DNA of 56,745 nt, from positions 1 to 56,745 of the forward strand of contig MU119520.1 of NCBI GenBank assembly GCA_014904845.1, read 5' to 3'. Below are positions 35,535-47,903 of this stretch, piece after piece; positions within the stretch are counted from its first letter, which is position 1; every line of letters starts with the position of its first letter. The notes beneath the pieces were generated by a model. That model was not told the DNA's origin. It searched no databases and was given only the letters and a program-made list of their open reading frames with translations. The stretch comes from Acephala macrosclerotiorum. Lineage: Eukaryota > Ascomycota > Leotiomycetes > Helotiales > Mollisiaceae. A program made the translations under genes and the position numbers.

Positions 35535-37419
35535 CTGTTGATAAATAGATGAGAAGTTGAACGACGATGAAGAAGAACAAAGTGAGAAGAAAGTTGTTTT
35601 TGTGTGAGCGATTGTTCGGATTTCATAGTAAAAGGCTGTGGTGCAGAGCATTGAAGTGCTAGGGATCTAGTCATGTGAACCCTGGGACAAGCGAACTAAG
35701 CGAGAAAGGGGTGAGAATCTCACACCGACCAATGGGTCTGGGTGATCGTCTCGTTCTCTGATTGGCCTATCCGTATTCAAAGCTACCCTCTTGAGATTGG
35801 TCCATCAGCCTCAGCAATCAATCATCTGGTGAGATAGATCATGGGGAAAATGGTCCGAGGACAACGGTCTCCATCTATCGGCCCTGCTTGAGCTTTCGGA
35901 CTCAGGAGGGCTGAGATACCACATCTAAGAAAGTGCTATTGCATTGAACATTTATTTTTTCCACGACTGAGACAGAGAAGTTCTGGTCTTTCTCGCGAAC
36001 TTTGAGAACCTTGATCATCATCTGCGAAGCCAAGTAGACATCAAAAACCACCAAGTGAGGAGTGTCAGAACATCCCTCTCAAGTTTCCTCGAGGCTAAGG
36101 TTTTTCGCATGTTCCTTGGCCTCAAGAAGACTATCCTCGGCCGCATTTAAGCCCCAGTTGTCGCCAGAGTCCGAGAAGGTGCGTGGGTATCCGTACTCGG
36201 GCCCTGATATGGTCTAGGGAGACATCGGGAATAGTCTCGTAGTTGTCTAGATGCTCGAGTTAACTACAAGCGACAACTGCTGTGATTCAGTGCGGCCCTA
36301 CATCATCCATCTTATCCTTTGAGAAGTCATGACGCTACTTGCTCTGTGGAGTCCTCAATCGTGGGGGTTTTCTCGATCGGCATTGAAGGCATGGCGATAC
36401 AAGCTTTTGGCTCTCTTTGACCGCCCCAATATCAAAAAGAAACGAAGTCGGAGTCTTCAAACTCCATCTTTGTATTGCGTCCAAGTAGCTTTTATATACG
36501 GTCACACTCATTGTACTACGTTACCATAACTCCGCTTTGAGTTCCTGTACCCATGAGTAAATAGCATGCAATTTCCAATACTGCATCTCCTTGGCATATG
36601 ACTTTCGATCGACAGCACTGCATAAGATTTCGGTCGCGAACTGGACCAATGAGGCAAGTGCCAAAAACCTAGAGATTTGGGTAGCTGCTCAGGTAGGTTA
36701 AGCCCCTGGGAAATTCGCGAAAGAGATCCTATCTAGCTAATCAGTGGTGTAAAATCCACGAAACCCATCCGGCAGTGGTTGAGGCAAGATATAAAAGTGA
36801 TAAAGAGACGAAGTCATGTGAGCTAACGGAATACGATATAAGCGATAAATAGGGGGCTTAAAGCTCCCAACATAGGAGCAAGAGGAGTCGAATCCGGACA
36901 TGAATATGGTTGACGGGGAACAGGACTAATTCCTCGAGCCTATCATGCTGCTACAGATTTCGTCTATTGGAATGCATGCAATTGACAACAGGAGCAAGCG
37001 TGATAACAGGTCGCATCGGAAGCCAAGACAGGAGTCGACAACTTGACAACAGCCAATAGTTTTGGCAGCAAGCCCCGGCCGAGATCATTAATTAATTATT
37101 TCCATTATATTCACAACCTAACACCTAGGCATTATATATGTATATACAAGAATTAAAACCCCTCCTTCCAACTCTCACACCCAACCCCAAAAGCCATCAA
37201 CAGAAGGAAATTTTGTCTAGCCGTCAACGCACAGCGTTGTCCTTTTGTCTCTGTAACAATTAAGATGCGGGGTATACGCTAAATATAAAAACGACAAGAA
37301 AAGAAGCCAACACCCGTGACCTTGCACGAATGTTGGCTGTAACCTGAACTCCAAACACCAAAGAGGAGAGGATAAAAGGAAATCGTAGCTCGTATCTCAT
37401 TACTCCTCCCTCTCGCCCC
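35535..37419. other. Spacer of about 1.9 kb
   Basis: No confident gene. A minus-strand frame near 36190-36080 reads GPEYGYPRTFSDSGDNWGLN and may be a coding remnant, but it has no start, partner exon or recognised family. The missing N-terminus of the dehydrogenase was looked for here and not found. Confidence 0.4.
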
Positions 37420-39261
37420 TCAAACCATATCCCTAACCCTACTCTCCCCCGAAAACCTCCTCTGAACACCCATTCCAAACCGAATCTTCCCCCTATACCC
37501 CTTCCTCATCTCCTCATACCTCTCCGCTTCACTAAAAACACTAACCTCATCCACCGCCCTCTCCTCAACCACAACCCTATCTTTCCAATCTCCATACCCA
37601 CCATACCCACCATTCGAACTGGCACCTCCACCCCGCGTCTCCTTCCCCTGTCCACTATCTTTCCACCCACTACTCCTCCACGCACCCCTCGTATCCGACC
37701 CCCTTATCCCAATATGCAGGATCCCAACTTCCGGCTCCCCTGTTTTCCTAGTTGGACTCTTAGAGGGGGAGAAGCCGCCTTTGCCGCTGTCTCGTTTGTT
37801 CGGATCAGCGAAAGGGTTATTTCCTCCCCATGAAGATTCTTTGTACACTTTGACTTCCATCTCATCCTCGTCTCTGAAGTCGGGAGCTACGACTGTGTAT
37901 ACAGTTTTTTCACCTTCGGAAAGGGGACGACCGCGTCGCATATTCTCGCCCATGTTTCGAGAACGGCGGAAATCTTCAATCGTTCTTGGCCATTGTTCGG
38001 TTTTCTCTTTCCTCCAAGCATTCCTCTCACGACCAAGCAAGCCGCGTTTCGGCTCGCTTGCTGATCTTTGTACATTCGAATACGGCTCAGAAGTCCCACT
38101 GTCGAAACCAAAATCCAAACTCAAACCCCGCTTCGGATTCCTCGGCGGAACATCCGGAGTAACAGGTTCAGAGAGTGCGTTCAGGATTGAACTAGAGTAG
38201 AGGGATGAAGATCTATTGGCACGAAGAGGAGCAAAGGCAGGAGCAGGCATCATAACCCTCCCAAAATCCCTATCCCTATCTTTCTCTGGATCCCAATCAT
38301 CATTGCCGCGGAGATCTCCGTTGAGGCTTAGAGAGCCGATGCTACGACGATGTTCTTTGTTTGCTTGTTTTCGTCGCCAGCGTGTGTAGATGTACGCTAC
38401 CAATATAAAAGCGAAAAAAATAACACCGAGGAGAACACCGGCGATGATTCCGCCTTCTTGCGAGGCTTGTTGACCGGTTGCGGATTCGGGGCCGAGACCT
38501 TGGGGTAAGACGTCTACGAGCGGTTTGGCGCCTGTGGTGGGTTTTGGGAAGAATTGGGAGAGGGTGTAGGGGTAGGGAGCTGTTATTGAGAGTGCGGTTA
38601 CGAATGTCGCGGCGGCGGCTGAGGAGGAGAATTGGGGGATTGCGGCGAGAAGGGTTGAGGTGGAGGTTGTGGAGCTAAGTTTCGAGGTGAGGATTGTAGA
38701 GATGCCTTTTGGTGATTGTGAGGAAGCGGGGATTGGAATGGCGAGCGAGGAGAGGGGCATAGAAGAGGATTGTTTGGATGTCGAGGATGTGGAGAGACGC
38801 ACGGTGATCGATACTTCGGAGGATGCAGAGGCAGAGGCGGAAGTGGAACGGATCGAAGTTACAGGAGAGGGACGAGGGCTTGCGCTAGCGGAAGAGAAGA
38901 GGGAGATGATCGATTGCGGTGACACCGAGTTCGGTATTGCTGAAGCTGAGGGTGCAGTCGTTGGTATTCGAGAAGAAGCCGAGGATTTTGCTAGAGACGA
39001 AGCAGACGCCACTGCTCGTGAAGAAGTCGACACCCCTCCCGCAGTCGGAGAAAGCGTTTTCGTGACCGTAACAGTCTGTGGTGCCTTCGCCGGTTGATGG
39101 CCCCAATTAAAAGGAAATATCCCACACCCGAACCCAGCAATCCCACCTCCATGTTCTCCTGCCGCACCGCCATTACAGCGCTGCTGCTGCCCACCATTTG
39201 CAAGATTCCCGTTCATAGCGTCATTTGGAAGACTGTCTTGCCCTGCATTCTCATTGCTCAT
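37420..39261 (-). CDS. Ser/Thr-rich single-pass membrane protein, unknown function
   Basis: A single-exon protein of 613 residues. Residues 60-250 are Ser/Thr/Ala-rich, beginning with a VTVTKTL repeat-like stretch, and would be heavily O-glycosylated if exported. One membrane helix lies at about 270-292 (IIAGVLLGVIFFAFILVAYIY), followed by the basic stop-transfer RWRRK. A 320-residue cytosolic tail contains short Pro/Arg-rich motifs and ends at TGA or equivalent at 37420-37422. The layout resembles fungal wall-stress or Axl2/Mid2-like sensors, but no WSC or cadherin domain is seen. The N-terminus is hydrophilic, with no signal peptide, so either an upstream exon is missed or the helix acts as a signal anchor. 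The frame is clean. Confidence 0.82.
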   Translation of the reverse strand: MSNENAGQDSLPNDAMNGNLANGGQQQRCNGGAAGEHGGGIAGFGCGIFPFNWGHQPAKAPQTVTVTKTLSPTAGGVSTSSRAVASASSLAKSSASSRIPTTAPSASAIPNSVSPQSIISLFSSASASPRPSPVTSIRSTSASASASSEVSITVRLSTSSTSKQSSSMPLSSLAIPIPASSQSPKGISTILTSKLSSTTSTSTLLAAIPQFSSSAAAATFVTALSITAPYPYTLSQFFPKPTTGAKPLVDVLPQGLGPESATGQQASQEGGIIAGVLLGVIFFAFILVAYIYTRWRRKQANKEHRRSIGSLSLNGDLRGNDDWDPEKDRDRDFGRVMMPAPAFAPLRANRSSSLYSSSILNALSEPVTPDVPPRNPKRGLSLDFGFDSGTSEPYSNVQRSASEPKRGLLGRERNAWRKEKTEQWPRTIEDFRRSRNMGENMRRGRPLSEGEKTVYTVVAPDFRDEDEMEVKVYKESSWGGNNPFADPNKRDSGKGGFSPSKSPTRKTGEPEVGILHIGIRGSDTRGAWRSSGWKDSGQGKETRGGGASSNGGYGGYGDWKDRVVVEERAVDEVSVFSEAERYEEMRKGYRGKIRFGMGVQRRFSGESRVRDMV

Positions 39262-42200
39262 ATCTCATTAATTCATATATATTAAAACAAGCCGCAATGA
39301 ATTAAATGATCTTGTGCACCAGCCTGTTCAACAGGTCTGCAGCAAGAATCGTTGATGTTGACGAACCAGCGTCAGTAAGAACAGACGAAGGTCAAGCTTG
39401 AACATTAACTCGAGTCAAGAATACATTTACTCAAGAACAAGAACATTGACCAGATCGAGGATACCGCCCCAATAACATACTGGAGACGAAGATCGGGAAG
39501 TGGAAACATCGCTGGTGGCCGAAACAAGTGGCGCACACGTAGCATGTGGGGGATAGCAAAAATGCAGAAATGCATGAAATATTCTGCAGAAAACAAGACC
39601 TTGCTTGAACTTCGAGAGTCTGAGACCAAAAAGCATAAAGTTTCGAAGTCCCGTCTGTTGATGTTGCGATAAGATCTGAGAGGGCGTCGTTAGGTCCATA
39701 TAAAGCCCCTGGCGCGCCTTCCGTTTGGAACCGACGTAAGCTTGTTTCATGCTTGATTGGACGGCGAGAGCTGGGATGGATCAGGGATTTTTTGGAGATC
39801 TTAATTGATGAATAGAACGGCATGTGGAATATTCTATGAAGAACCGAACTCCCTTAAAGTTGATTTGTTTAGGTACTTTCCAATAGGATTGAGTCTGACT
39901 TCAATTTCGAGTTATGGTGACTTTCTCTCCGTCCCCCACGAAGATGCAGAGCGCCAAGCAGCGACCTGTGCGGCCAACCGCAAAGGCACAACATCGATAT
40001 ATGGGATTTTCAATGCAAGGAGGTATCGCAAAAAGCTTCTGGTCGGAATTCAATCCGCCGCGCGAAGTTTCTCATCTCGAGCGTGTGGAGATGCCTTCTT
40101 GATGGCCCGTTGGTCCACTAGGATCCCGAGGACGGAAAGGACGGCGGGCATTGTCCGTGCGATGCGTTCCAATGAGAAAACCAAGAAGTGACGAGGCTTT
40201 GGGCTTTGGTACCTCCGAGCACACTGGTCAGACGGTATGTGTATGAAGACAAGGAAACACCATGATAAATTAGCTATGTATAGGGTTTGGAGGTTCTCCG
40301 GATTGGTTGGGGCTTTTGAGTTTAGTGGTGTCGAGAAAAAGTATGGGTGATTCTGGACTGCGAGAAGATATGTTTGCAAAATGCTGAACATTTGATGCCA
40401 ACGATTATTAATGCAAAAATAACAGCGAGTAATTGACAAGATGTTTTTTGACATCTTCATCAGATCGAATAAAGCATCGAGTGATATCGGACGCCATTTT
40501 CTTGGGCCAAAGGCTGCCACTCTTTCCTGCTCACAGACTCATCTGAAGATTCTGTCTGAACTAAATCTCGGCATATCACGATCCAGATACTGGTGTAACG
40601 ACTTGGGAAATTTCCGAAGGACACTTACAGCCTCATTTTCTCTCGAATCATTCATGCTATTAAGTCCGTGATCAGGACGATCATAAAGACCTAAGACAAT
40701 TGGTAAGAGCTTGGACTTCGAATTGACATGAACGCGGACGAACTGGAAAAGTTAATGAGATGCACTGTAATTCTGCTCCGGTAGTCCTGTAGAAGATGAT
40801 TTGCGTGAATGCTCCTGCCCAGCACTAATAGATCTGGGCGATCAAAATTGCTAGCCTTAATAGCCACTTCCCATCGAAGTCTATTTCGACTACTCCACAA
40901 CATCTTCAGAAGAACTGAGCCCGATATTGCGAGTAATTAAAGAAGAATTTATTGAGATGGGAAGAGTTCATGATGCGACTTCCATGAGGGCATCGCCACA
41001 AGGCAAAATGGCAAAATGCTGAGTACCTTGAATGCATGTCGAGAGTTCATCGAGACTTTAATTAGGTTGACAGGATGTTTCGAAACGTCGTGAAATATGT
41101 TTATCCAGCAAGACATTGCGGAGAAGGCTCCTTTGAGCAAGTTATGGAAGGGCGTGAGCAGAAAAGAGTTCACACTATCACCTGACGATTGAGATCTAGG
41201 CCTTCAAAGATCAATGCAAGCAAACAATAATGAAGAAATGTAGACACAGAGAGCCTTTTAATGAGGCTTGAACAGTTGGAGATATCAAGAAGGATGCGAG
41301 TGGTCCATGTTCAAGGATTGAATCTGCATGAAGTTTCGGGAAGAGAGAACAAACTCATGATCGCTATACACGCAGACTTCTGCTTCTGCTTCATACCAGC
41401 GCCAGTGACAACTTGAATGCGACTGGTGAGGCTGCCCGAGTACGTATGAATGATACATCTGCCACAGCATGGCGAGGACCTTCAGCTCGTACACGAACGT
41501 TCCGCCCGGAGGTAGTAAAGCTCCGACTGCGAGGGGAGAAATCTTTGCACGCAATCTTCAACACCGAGCTAACATGCAGATTCTTCTGAACCAATAATAA
41601 ACTCGGGATGGTTGCCGACATCTTCACATGCTTTTGAGGCTCGAACCGTGGAGAGTTCGGTCAGGGTAGTGTGCGCTGTTTGCCCTCCTTATGCAATTTG
41701 CAAGTTCTGCTAGCCGGCGACATCTCCGGTCTTTATTGTGGTGCCATCATACTGGACAGGCAGTGTGTCGTGTGATACAAATCGACATCGTGTGGCGGTG
41801 GTGTGTTCCTGCAGATCGTGGAGTTGGGAGGAAAGGACCGGGAAAGAGCAAAAGACCTCGCAAGGACCAGATACGTCACTCTTGTACCCAAGCGAGCGAG
41901 GACCAAGCACTTAATACTTAGAGACTTCAACACTTCAGTGAATGTCTTTGATTTCCTTCTTTCTGACTCGCAATAAACATGCTGGAATATTTTCTGTTTT
42001 CTTTTTCTTTATTTGGATTGATTTCCTTGGCAAAGTACCTGCGCCACAATGATGCTTTTAGGCAAGGCACACGCGAGCAAGGAGAAACTATTTCGAAACC
42101 ATCACTGGTCAGCCTGCGCCGCCGAGGTGTGTGATAATTTCTTTCCACGTCCTTCCTTCTTCCTGCATTACTTTCAAACTTGTACTTGTCGCTGCATACA

Positions 42201-42284
42201 GTGTATACACTCTCTCAAATAATTGATTCCCATTCTCTGTCTCTTCCTTGCCACTCTGATTCTGATTGCGATCAAGCACCCGCC
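39262..42284. other. Spacer of about 3 kb
   Basis: No gene I can support. Frames of 60-150 codons overlap on both strands (for example 40050-40520 minus and 39805-40191 plus). The GC-richer stretch 39930-40200 looks coding-like, but no family, start or splice structure was recognised. The last few hundred bases are probably the promoter of the PAF-acetylhydrolase-like gene. Confidence 0.45.
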
Positions 42285-43939
42285 ATGACCTCCTATCTTC
42301 CGCGACTTGGTCTTGTGCCAGTCTTTCCAGAATACAGCGGCCCTCACAAAGTTGGCACAATCGACATCGAATTGCCCATCTCAGAACTCGAATCACCTAC
42401 CTCTGCGCCCGACGAATTTATTTCGACAGTACAATACCGTGTCTTCTATCCTTGCGAGCCGGATTCGAAGAAGAAGAAGAGTGTCAATTGGCTTCCAAAC
42501 CCACAACGAGAGCATGTCTCTGCCTACACAAGATTCTTGGGTGCTGGGAGCATGCTGGCGGAGTTCATTTCGTAAGTAGATTGCAATTGATGCGAGACGT
42601 TAGTTGACGGTGTCGCAGATTTTTTCCACGTCATCTACATTCCATAGCGATTCCTGTTTCGAAGAACGCCCCTATCCTCAAACCCGCGACGACAGACGGA
42701 CGATGGCCTGTTATGATATTCTCGCACGGTCTAGGAGGAAACAGAAATGCATACTCGCATCTTGCTGGATCAGTTGCTAGTCATGGTATGATCGTGATTG
42801 CGCCGGAACACCGGGATGGTTCTGCTCCCATTTCGTACATTCGCGACGCACCATCGAACAATTCACTTTCTGAGAAATCATCTGCCCGAAAAGCGAAACG
42901 AACAGTCGACTACACACGATACTCGCATACACCCAGTCCAGAGGTAGAGGCTGGTCGGAATGCACAATTAAAAATCCGACTTTGGGAGTTAGGCCTCATT
43001 CACGACAGTCTTCTGAAGCTGGATCTTGGCGAGAAGCTGAATAACCTCAACACATCATCCACATCTCTCTCCTCATTCAAGCACATGATGGACGTCCATC
43101 AGCCCGGAAAAATCACTTTCGCAGGACATTCATTTGGAGCAGCAACCGTCGTCCAATTCGTCAAGACCGTCTTCTACTCGCCCAAAACCCACGAAGCACC
43201 AGCAGACTACGAAGTCCTCTTTTCACCCTCGTCCCGGTCCCCCCTCCTCTCGCAGATCACCCCACGAACCCCTATAATCCTCCTCGACATCTGGTGTCTC
43301 CCCCTCCGCGCCCAATCCACCCGCTGGCTCTGGGACCACCCCTTTCCCTGCTACGCACCTTCCGGTCCAGGTGGCTCCGCCCTTCTAGCAGTCGAATCCC
43401 AAGCTTTCTACGATTGGCGAGTCCATCTCAAAGCCACAAAACGCCTACTTTCTCCAGATCCTAGTTCGAGCAATTACGATTTCACAAGCGAGGAGAGTAA
43501 GAAATGGTCGGAGCCGAATTTCTTCTACGCTACGAGCTCAGCGCATCTCTCACAATCCGATTTCGGACTCCTGTTCCCTCGTCTCACCAAGCACGTTTTC
43601 GGTAGCCAAGAGCCAGAACGAGTCATGAAGTTGAACGTCAGAGCAGTTCTGCAACTTCTCCGCTCGAACAATATTCCAATTTCGAATACATCAACAGCAG
43701 ATATGGAGCTCGAAGGAAAATCTTCAGGAGAAACTGGAGATGATACGATGATATTTGGGAAGAATCGGGAGGTTAGAGGTTGGACATGGTTGAGTACGGA
43801 TATAAATGATATGAAAGATGTGGATGATGAGGCGGAGGCGAGGGGGGATGTTGAGAATACGAAGGTGAAAGAGCCAAGTGAGGCCGTGGTTGAGAATGAG
43901 ATTTTGAAGCAGAAGGGGGGGACGGCTGAGAAGTTGTGA
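42285..43939 (+). CDS. PAF-acetylhydrolase-like (type II) lipase
   Basis: A serine hydrolase of the platelet-activating-factor acetylhydrolase family, which removes short or oxidised sn-2 acyl groups from phospholipids. There are two exons, 42285-42571 and 42619-43939; the 47-bp intron (GTAAGT donor, CAG acceptor) splits a Ser codon. The 535-residue protein has HGLGG at 132-136, the nucleophile motif GHSFG (Ser267), the acid in ILLDIWCLP (Asp319) and His405 in SSAHLSQSDFG, so the triad is complete. No signal peptide is seen, which fits the intracellular type. The C-terminal 60 residues are charged and variable. The ATG at 42285 is chosen because the frame upstream lacks family-like sequence and this start gives the usual N-terminus (GLVPVFPEYSGPHKVG). 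Confidence 0.92.
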
Positions 43940-45423
43940 GAGCTGGAGGTTGGAGGTTACGAATTTTGAGAGATGATGCGATGATTTACGAAGAAAGGCG
44001 TTATGAAACTTTGTGCATGGAGGCTGAATTTGGAGTTCTGCGTTGAGCATTTGCATTGCGAGCATGGAGCTAGGACAGACGGAAGGGAAGGGGAAACGTG
44101 CTTTGCGTGCGCAATACCCCTGGGTCGAGATCAGCGTTGACTTTATCTTTGAGAGAAATCAATGGGTAGTCACCGTAGATGACATAGAAGTGGATAGCAA
44201 TATACAAAAATACCCAAATATTTGAGATTGGTGATTATCCTTTCCGTTCTGCGACTTTTGAGAGTGAGAATGTGGCAAGTGCCAACCATTCAACGTGAAT
44301 CCATTCACCCAAATATTCTTCTGAGACAGAGCTGCGCTACCTCTGGGGTAGATAAGACTCTCCTAGCACCAGAGCCTTGATCTTCAGCAGCAACAAATCT
44401 TAGTACATATCTACATCATGGTGCGAGCTTGCGTTTGGTTTTCGTGCTCTCACACAATTCGAGTCCATGTGAGCTTCGGAAAATGGAATTGTGCTCAATC
44501 TTGTCTCAAGGTCTGAAGGGGCCTTGAGTCTTTGATGGCTATGTGATGATGTTCTTGTCAATTTTGCCTTGTTGTCAAGTTCCTTTTCATGTTTTGTTAA
44601 GTATGTTGTTATTGTCAACTCCCAATCGAGCATTGAGGAGGAAGATCTGAGGGCAGTAGAATGGCTTTCATCTGTTGTTTCTAGCTTCTTCTCGCTATCA
44701 ACAGCTCTTTTCCTTTTGTAAAGGAAGAGTGGAAGTATTAATAAGACTCTCGTTACCTGTGTGACGGAGCTTCTCAACTATATGGGAATTATACCACGTC
44801 AAGGTATAATCATGAAAACGGCGCATGAAACGAACGTTGGAGTTGCTCCTCTTGGAGGTGCTTCTATGGGAATGGAAATTAAAAGGACATGATTAATTTA
44901 ATAAATTCTAATTCAGCTTACATTCGTATAACACGTGGCACAACATGTGACCATAGATCTAATCCCTTATTGGAACCAACCAGACCTAGTATTCTAACTT
45001 ACGTAATAGGCGCCTTCCTATCTATGCTTTTCCGCATGTAAACTACGTTCAAGATCACTGCCTCTTTGAATTTAGCTCATAGCTACAGATATATCGCGCC
45101 GCTTGACCAGCTGCTGTTTGAATCGCTTTTCGGATAAGTTGAGTAAGTGGAGACTCAGAGGACAAGAAGTTTGGGTAATTGATTTATGCGAGTGGCCGCA
45201 ACCTCCTTCCTTTCTGAGTGATTTTCTTCGCCATTTCGTCTTCTTTGACACGCCTTTAGAATTGGTATACAAATAAATCTGGGGTTTGGAAGCCGATTCT
45301 AGGTAACCTGTACGTAGTGCTCAAAGATGAGAGAGGTAAGACAGACTTGAGGATTAGAAAACCTTGCATTGAAAGAAAATTAAGTCATCGTTGCGGATCC
45401 TAACATTGCGGCTAACAACCAGC
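43940..45423. other. Spacer of about 1.5 kb
   Basis: Convergent 3' flanks of the PAF-acetylhydrolase-like gene and the first HET gene. A minus-strand frame at 44400-44777 (125 codons) has no recognised domain and is left out. Confidence 0.5.
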
Positions 45424-47328
45424 TCACCAAAGTACAAAATCCTTTTCTTCAAGCTTTTCCCACTCTTTTTGCATTCCTAGGCCGAGTAACTCACCATACA
45501 TTACTCCGTGCAGGTAAGCATCTCCGACAAAAATGTAATGGTCACCGACCTCACGTAGGATATAACAAAATTTTCCTCCATAGAGCAGTGTAACAATATC
45601 TCCCGGCATAGTCCCATAAGGGCCTAGCCCATTTTGCCCGGTGGCGGTGGCATAAAAGCATTGGTTTGTAATGGCTGTTTGGGCATAAAATAGCATGAGA
45701 GCCTCAGCAACAGTATCAGGCCGTTCACTGGAACTATTGACTATAACGTCGAACCACTTGCCAATCATAGCCGGAGCTGGGCGGACCTGGGAGACTGAGC
45801 CTCGTAATTCAACATCCAAGACAAGAGTACGCCAAAATATTTCTCGCTTACTTGGTGATAAGCATGAACCGTACTGCTCCAGCTCCTCAAGATGTTTTGT
45901 AAAATTCGTCGGAGAAACGATCTCACTAGGGAGGCCAGGGAACTTATCAAAATCGAAAGGTCCAATAACTTTGTCGATCTTGTCTATGATCCTGCCCTTG
46001 ATTGTGAGGAATCTCAAGTCATTAGAGAACGTTACAGCCAAGGGTTTTGATGCCGACACCCTGAAAGGCGTTGTTTCAGGTTCCCAATCAATCGTTGACC
46101 GTTTGATGAGCCTCCGGGGATCTAAGGTCCACGAAGAGTATTCGTCTGTGACCATTTGGGGCGGTAATCGATTACCAGATAGAACCGCCAGGTTGTCATC
46201 TGTTAGAATAAGGTGCTGTGCTAACCTTCTAAGCATTTCGCCGTTAGATATTGAATAATTTGGCACCAGAGCACGATCCTTCTCCCTCGCAAGTGCTAGC
46301 AAAGCATACACTCTATCTCGAGGGTCGGTCGCGTTCAAAAAGTAGGTCATTCGCAGCAGATTCCCAATGCTTAGCCTCTGCCTTGAGGCCGTCGGTATAC
46401 AGCTTCGAACCGTTATAATCATACCAAGGGCCGCTGGTCGCCCTCGACTGGATGGTTCTGCAGAGGTGAGGCAGGCATCCGAGGAAGTTATGCCAGGCAT
46501 CAGCTGAAAAAGAGTTGCACAAGCCACCAAAAATTTAGAGAATGGTAACCACCTTGAACCGCAGCCAAGGAGCACTTTATCATCCCCCCCCAAGCCATCA
46601 TTGCGAATTCCTAAACCTGGCATAGCAAGTTCCTGTACCACCCATGTTCGACTCCAGTATGGGCGATTGAGAAATTTAAACAGTAATTCGAATTTCTCCC
46701 AGTCGTAGTTTATTCTTCTGAGGACCATCCCTCTCTTTGCTGCCAATTCAAAGCTCCGCATGAAGATGGACGGTTCGCTCAGCATTTGAAGCATTTCGAG
46801 AACTTCATCGATGTCCTCATTTGGTTCACCTGTCCAAGCAAGCACGCGTTGTGAAGACCAAAATATATTTCGCATCTTCTGGACCTGCTGGGCTCGTTCC
46901 CCTAAGTCTTCCTGGTTGATACACAAAGCATCAACCCACAAGGTGCGCACTTCGTCCGATCTCCTCAAGTGCCGCAACGCGGTCGCCAAACTTGCAGTTA
47001 TACTAAAGATGTGCCCGTCCATAAAAATGTCTCGTCTATCCTTCGCATCGCCCCAAGCATACGATAGCGCTTCGTAGCAAGGTTTGCCTTCGAGAAACGT
47101 ATGAACAAGACTGCAATGAAGATGAGCATCTCCTACCCCTGGTTGGAGCTTTAGAAGGCGTATTTCGGAGCGAAATGGGTCGAGAGCCTTGTAGATAAAA
47201 GGCTGAGTATTGTAGTCCGCAGCTGGGAGCGAACCATGTAGAGCTGGCTCAAATTTTTCGACTTTAAGAAGTCTGTCCAGGCCATTTTGAAATATCAGAA
47301 AAATTTGAGATAAGCCAACACCTGTCAT
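45424..47328 (-). CDS. HET-domain (heterokaryon incompatibility) protein
   Basis: A 634-residue single-exon protein of the HET family. Motif 1 is YEALSYAWGD at about 85-94, motif 2 is LWVDALCINQED at 130-141 followed by ERAQQVQKM, and the third block is FLNRPYWSRTWVVQELAMP. The C-terminal half carries the usual DPRDRVYALLALA and ends with the family-type tail HYIFVGDAYLHGVMYGELL. Expression of such domains triggers the incompatibility cell-death reaction in other fungi, which is family knowledge. No partner domain (NACHT, repeats) is fused. The start ATG at 47328 follows an AT-rich leader. The frame is intact with no stops at the signature Trp codons, in contrast to the pseudogene at 24949-27129. 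It is divergent from the next HET gene. Confidence 0.92.
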   Translation of the reverse strand: MTGVGLSQIFLIFQNGLDRLLKVEKFEPALHGSLPAADYNTQPFIYKALDPFRSEIRLLKLQPGVGDAHLHCSLVHTFLEGKPCYEALSYAWGDAKDRRDIFMDGHIFSITASLATALRHLRRSDEVRTLWVDALCINQEDLGERAQQVQKMRNIFWSSQRVLAWTGEPNEDIDEVLEMLQMLSEPSIFMRSFELAAKRGMVLRRINYDWEKFELLFKFLNRPYWSRTWVVQELAMPGLGIRNDGLGGDDKVLLGCGSRWLPFSKFLVACATLFQLMPGITSSDACLTSAEPSSRGRPAALGMIITVRSCIPTASRQRLSIGNLLRMTYFLNATDPRDRVYALLALAREKDRALVPNYSISNGEMLRRLAQHLILTDDNLAVLSGNRLPPQMVTDEYSSWTLDPRRLIKRSTIDWEPETTPFRVSASKPLAVTFSNDLRFLTIKGRIIDKIDKVIGPFDFDKFPGLPSEIVSPTNFTKHLEELEQYGSCLSPSKREIFWRTLVLDVELRGSVSQVRPAPAMIGKWFDVIVNSSSERPDTVAEALMLFYAQTAITNQCFYATATGQNGLGPYGTMPGDIVTLLYGGKFCYILREVGDHYIFVGDAYLHGVMYGELLGLGMQKEWEKLEEKDFVLW

Positions 47329-47903
47329 ATCTGTGGTCTTTCGTTTAGTATTTGAGGTAAATAGAAGGCTGTCTCGTGAAGGCGAATGGATGAAATTGAC
47401 AGTTGTTATGAGGACTTGAGAAGCTCTCGGGCTCGTTATAAATGAGTAATGGAAGCGTTGCCTTTCAATATTTTAAAACGGTCGATGTGGTTTTAATTGT
47501 AGGTATATATGTCAAGCTGAGCGATATATTTGATGATCTTGACGGACTGATTGATTGATTAAGGTATGGAATCCAAGTGGGTGTGGGGCCCCTAATATCA
47601 TTTGTAGTGCACACTCGGCATAGAACACCATAGAATGTCTGACAACATATAAGGCTGGGTTAGGCACCCACACATCTGGGGCATCATAAGATTCGAGGTT
47701 CTTTGTGGTGCACGAAGCGAGCTGGGTTAGAACAATCGTCGCATAACCCAGCGACCAAAACCGCTGAACTCGGTGACCATTGCATCTGAACGTTGCGTTT
47801 AGCTGTAAACCTCATTAGTATGTCTTCCCCCATCGTAAGTAGGAAGAGAGTCACTGAAAACGGACGAAGAATACTGTACAAGCTGCCTCATGAACTTGCG
47901 ATC
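47329..47903. promoter_or_regulatory. Shared intergenic region between divergent HET genes
   Basis: About 575 bp separates the two divergent start codons, so any promoter elements are shared or overlapping. No clear TATA box was identified for either side. An in-frame upstream ATG at 47820 could extend the plus-strand gene by 28 codons. Confidence 0.45.

Noticed and set aside
36830..36900. tRNA-like T-loop sequence (gtcgaatcc)
   Set aside because: No acceptor, D or anticodon stem could be folded around it.
39805..40520. Overlapping 128- and 156-codon frames on opposite strands
   Set aside because: Neither shows a domain or splice partner; kept only as a note in the spacer.
44400..44777. A 125-codon minus-strand frame
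   Set aside because: No homology recognised and no coding context between two convergent 3' ends.
47793..47903. Longer start for the plus-strand HET gene
   Set aside because: The 47793 start is a TTG; an ATG at 47820 is possible, but the subfamily typically begins with the MRLL at 47904.
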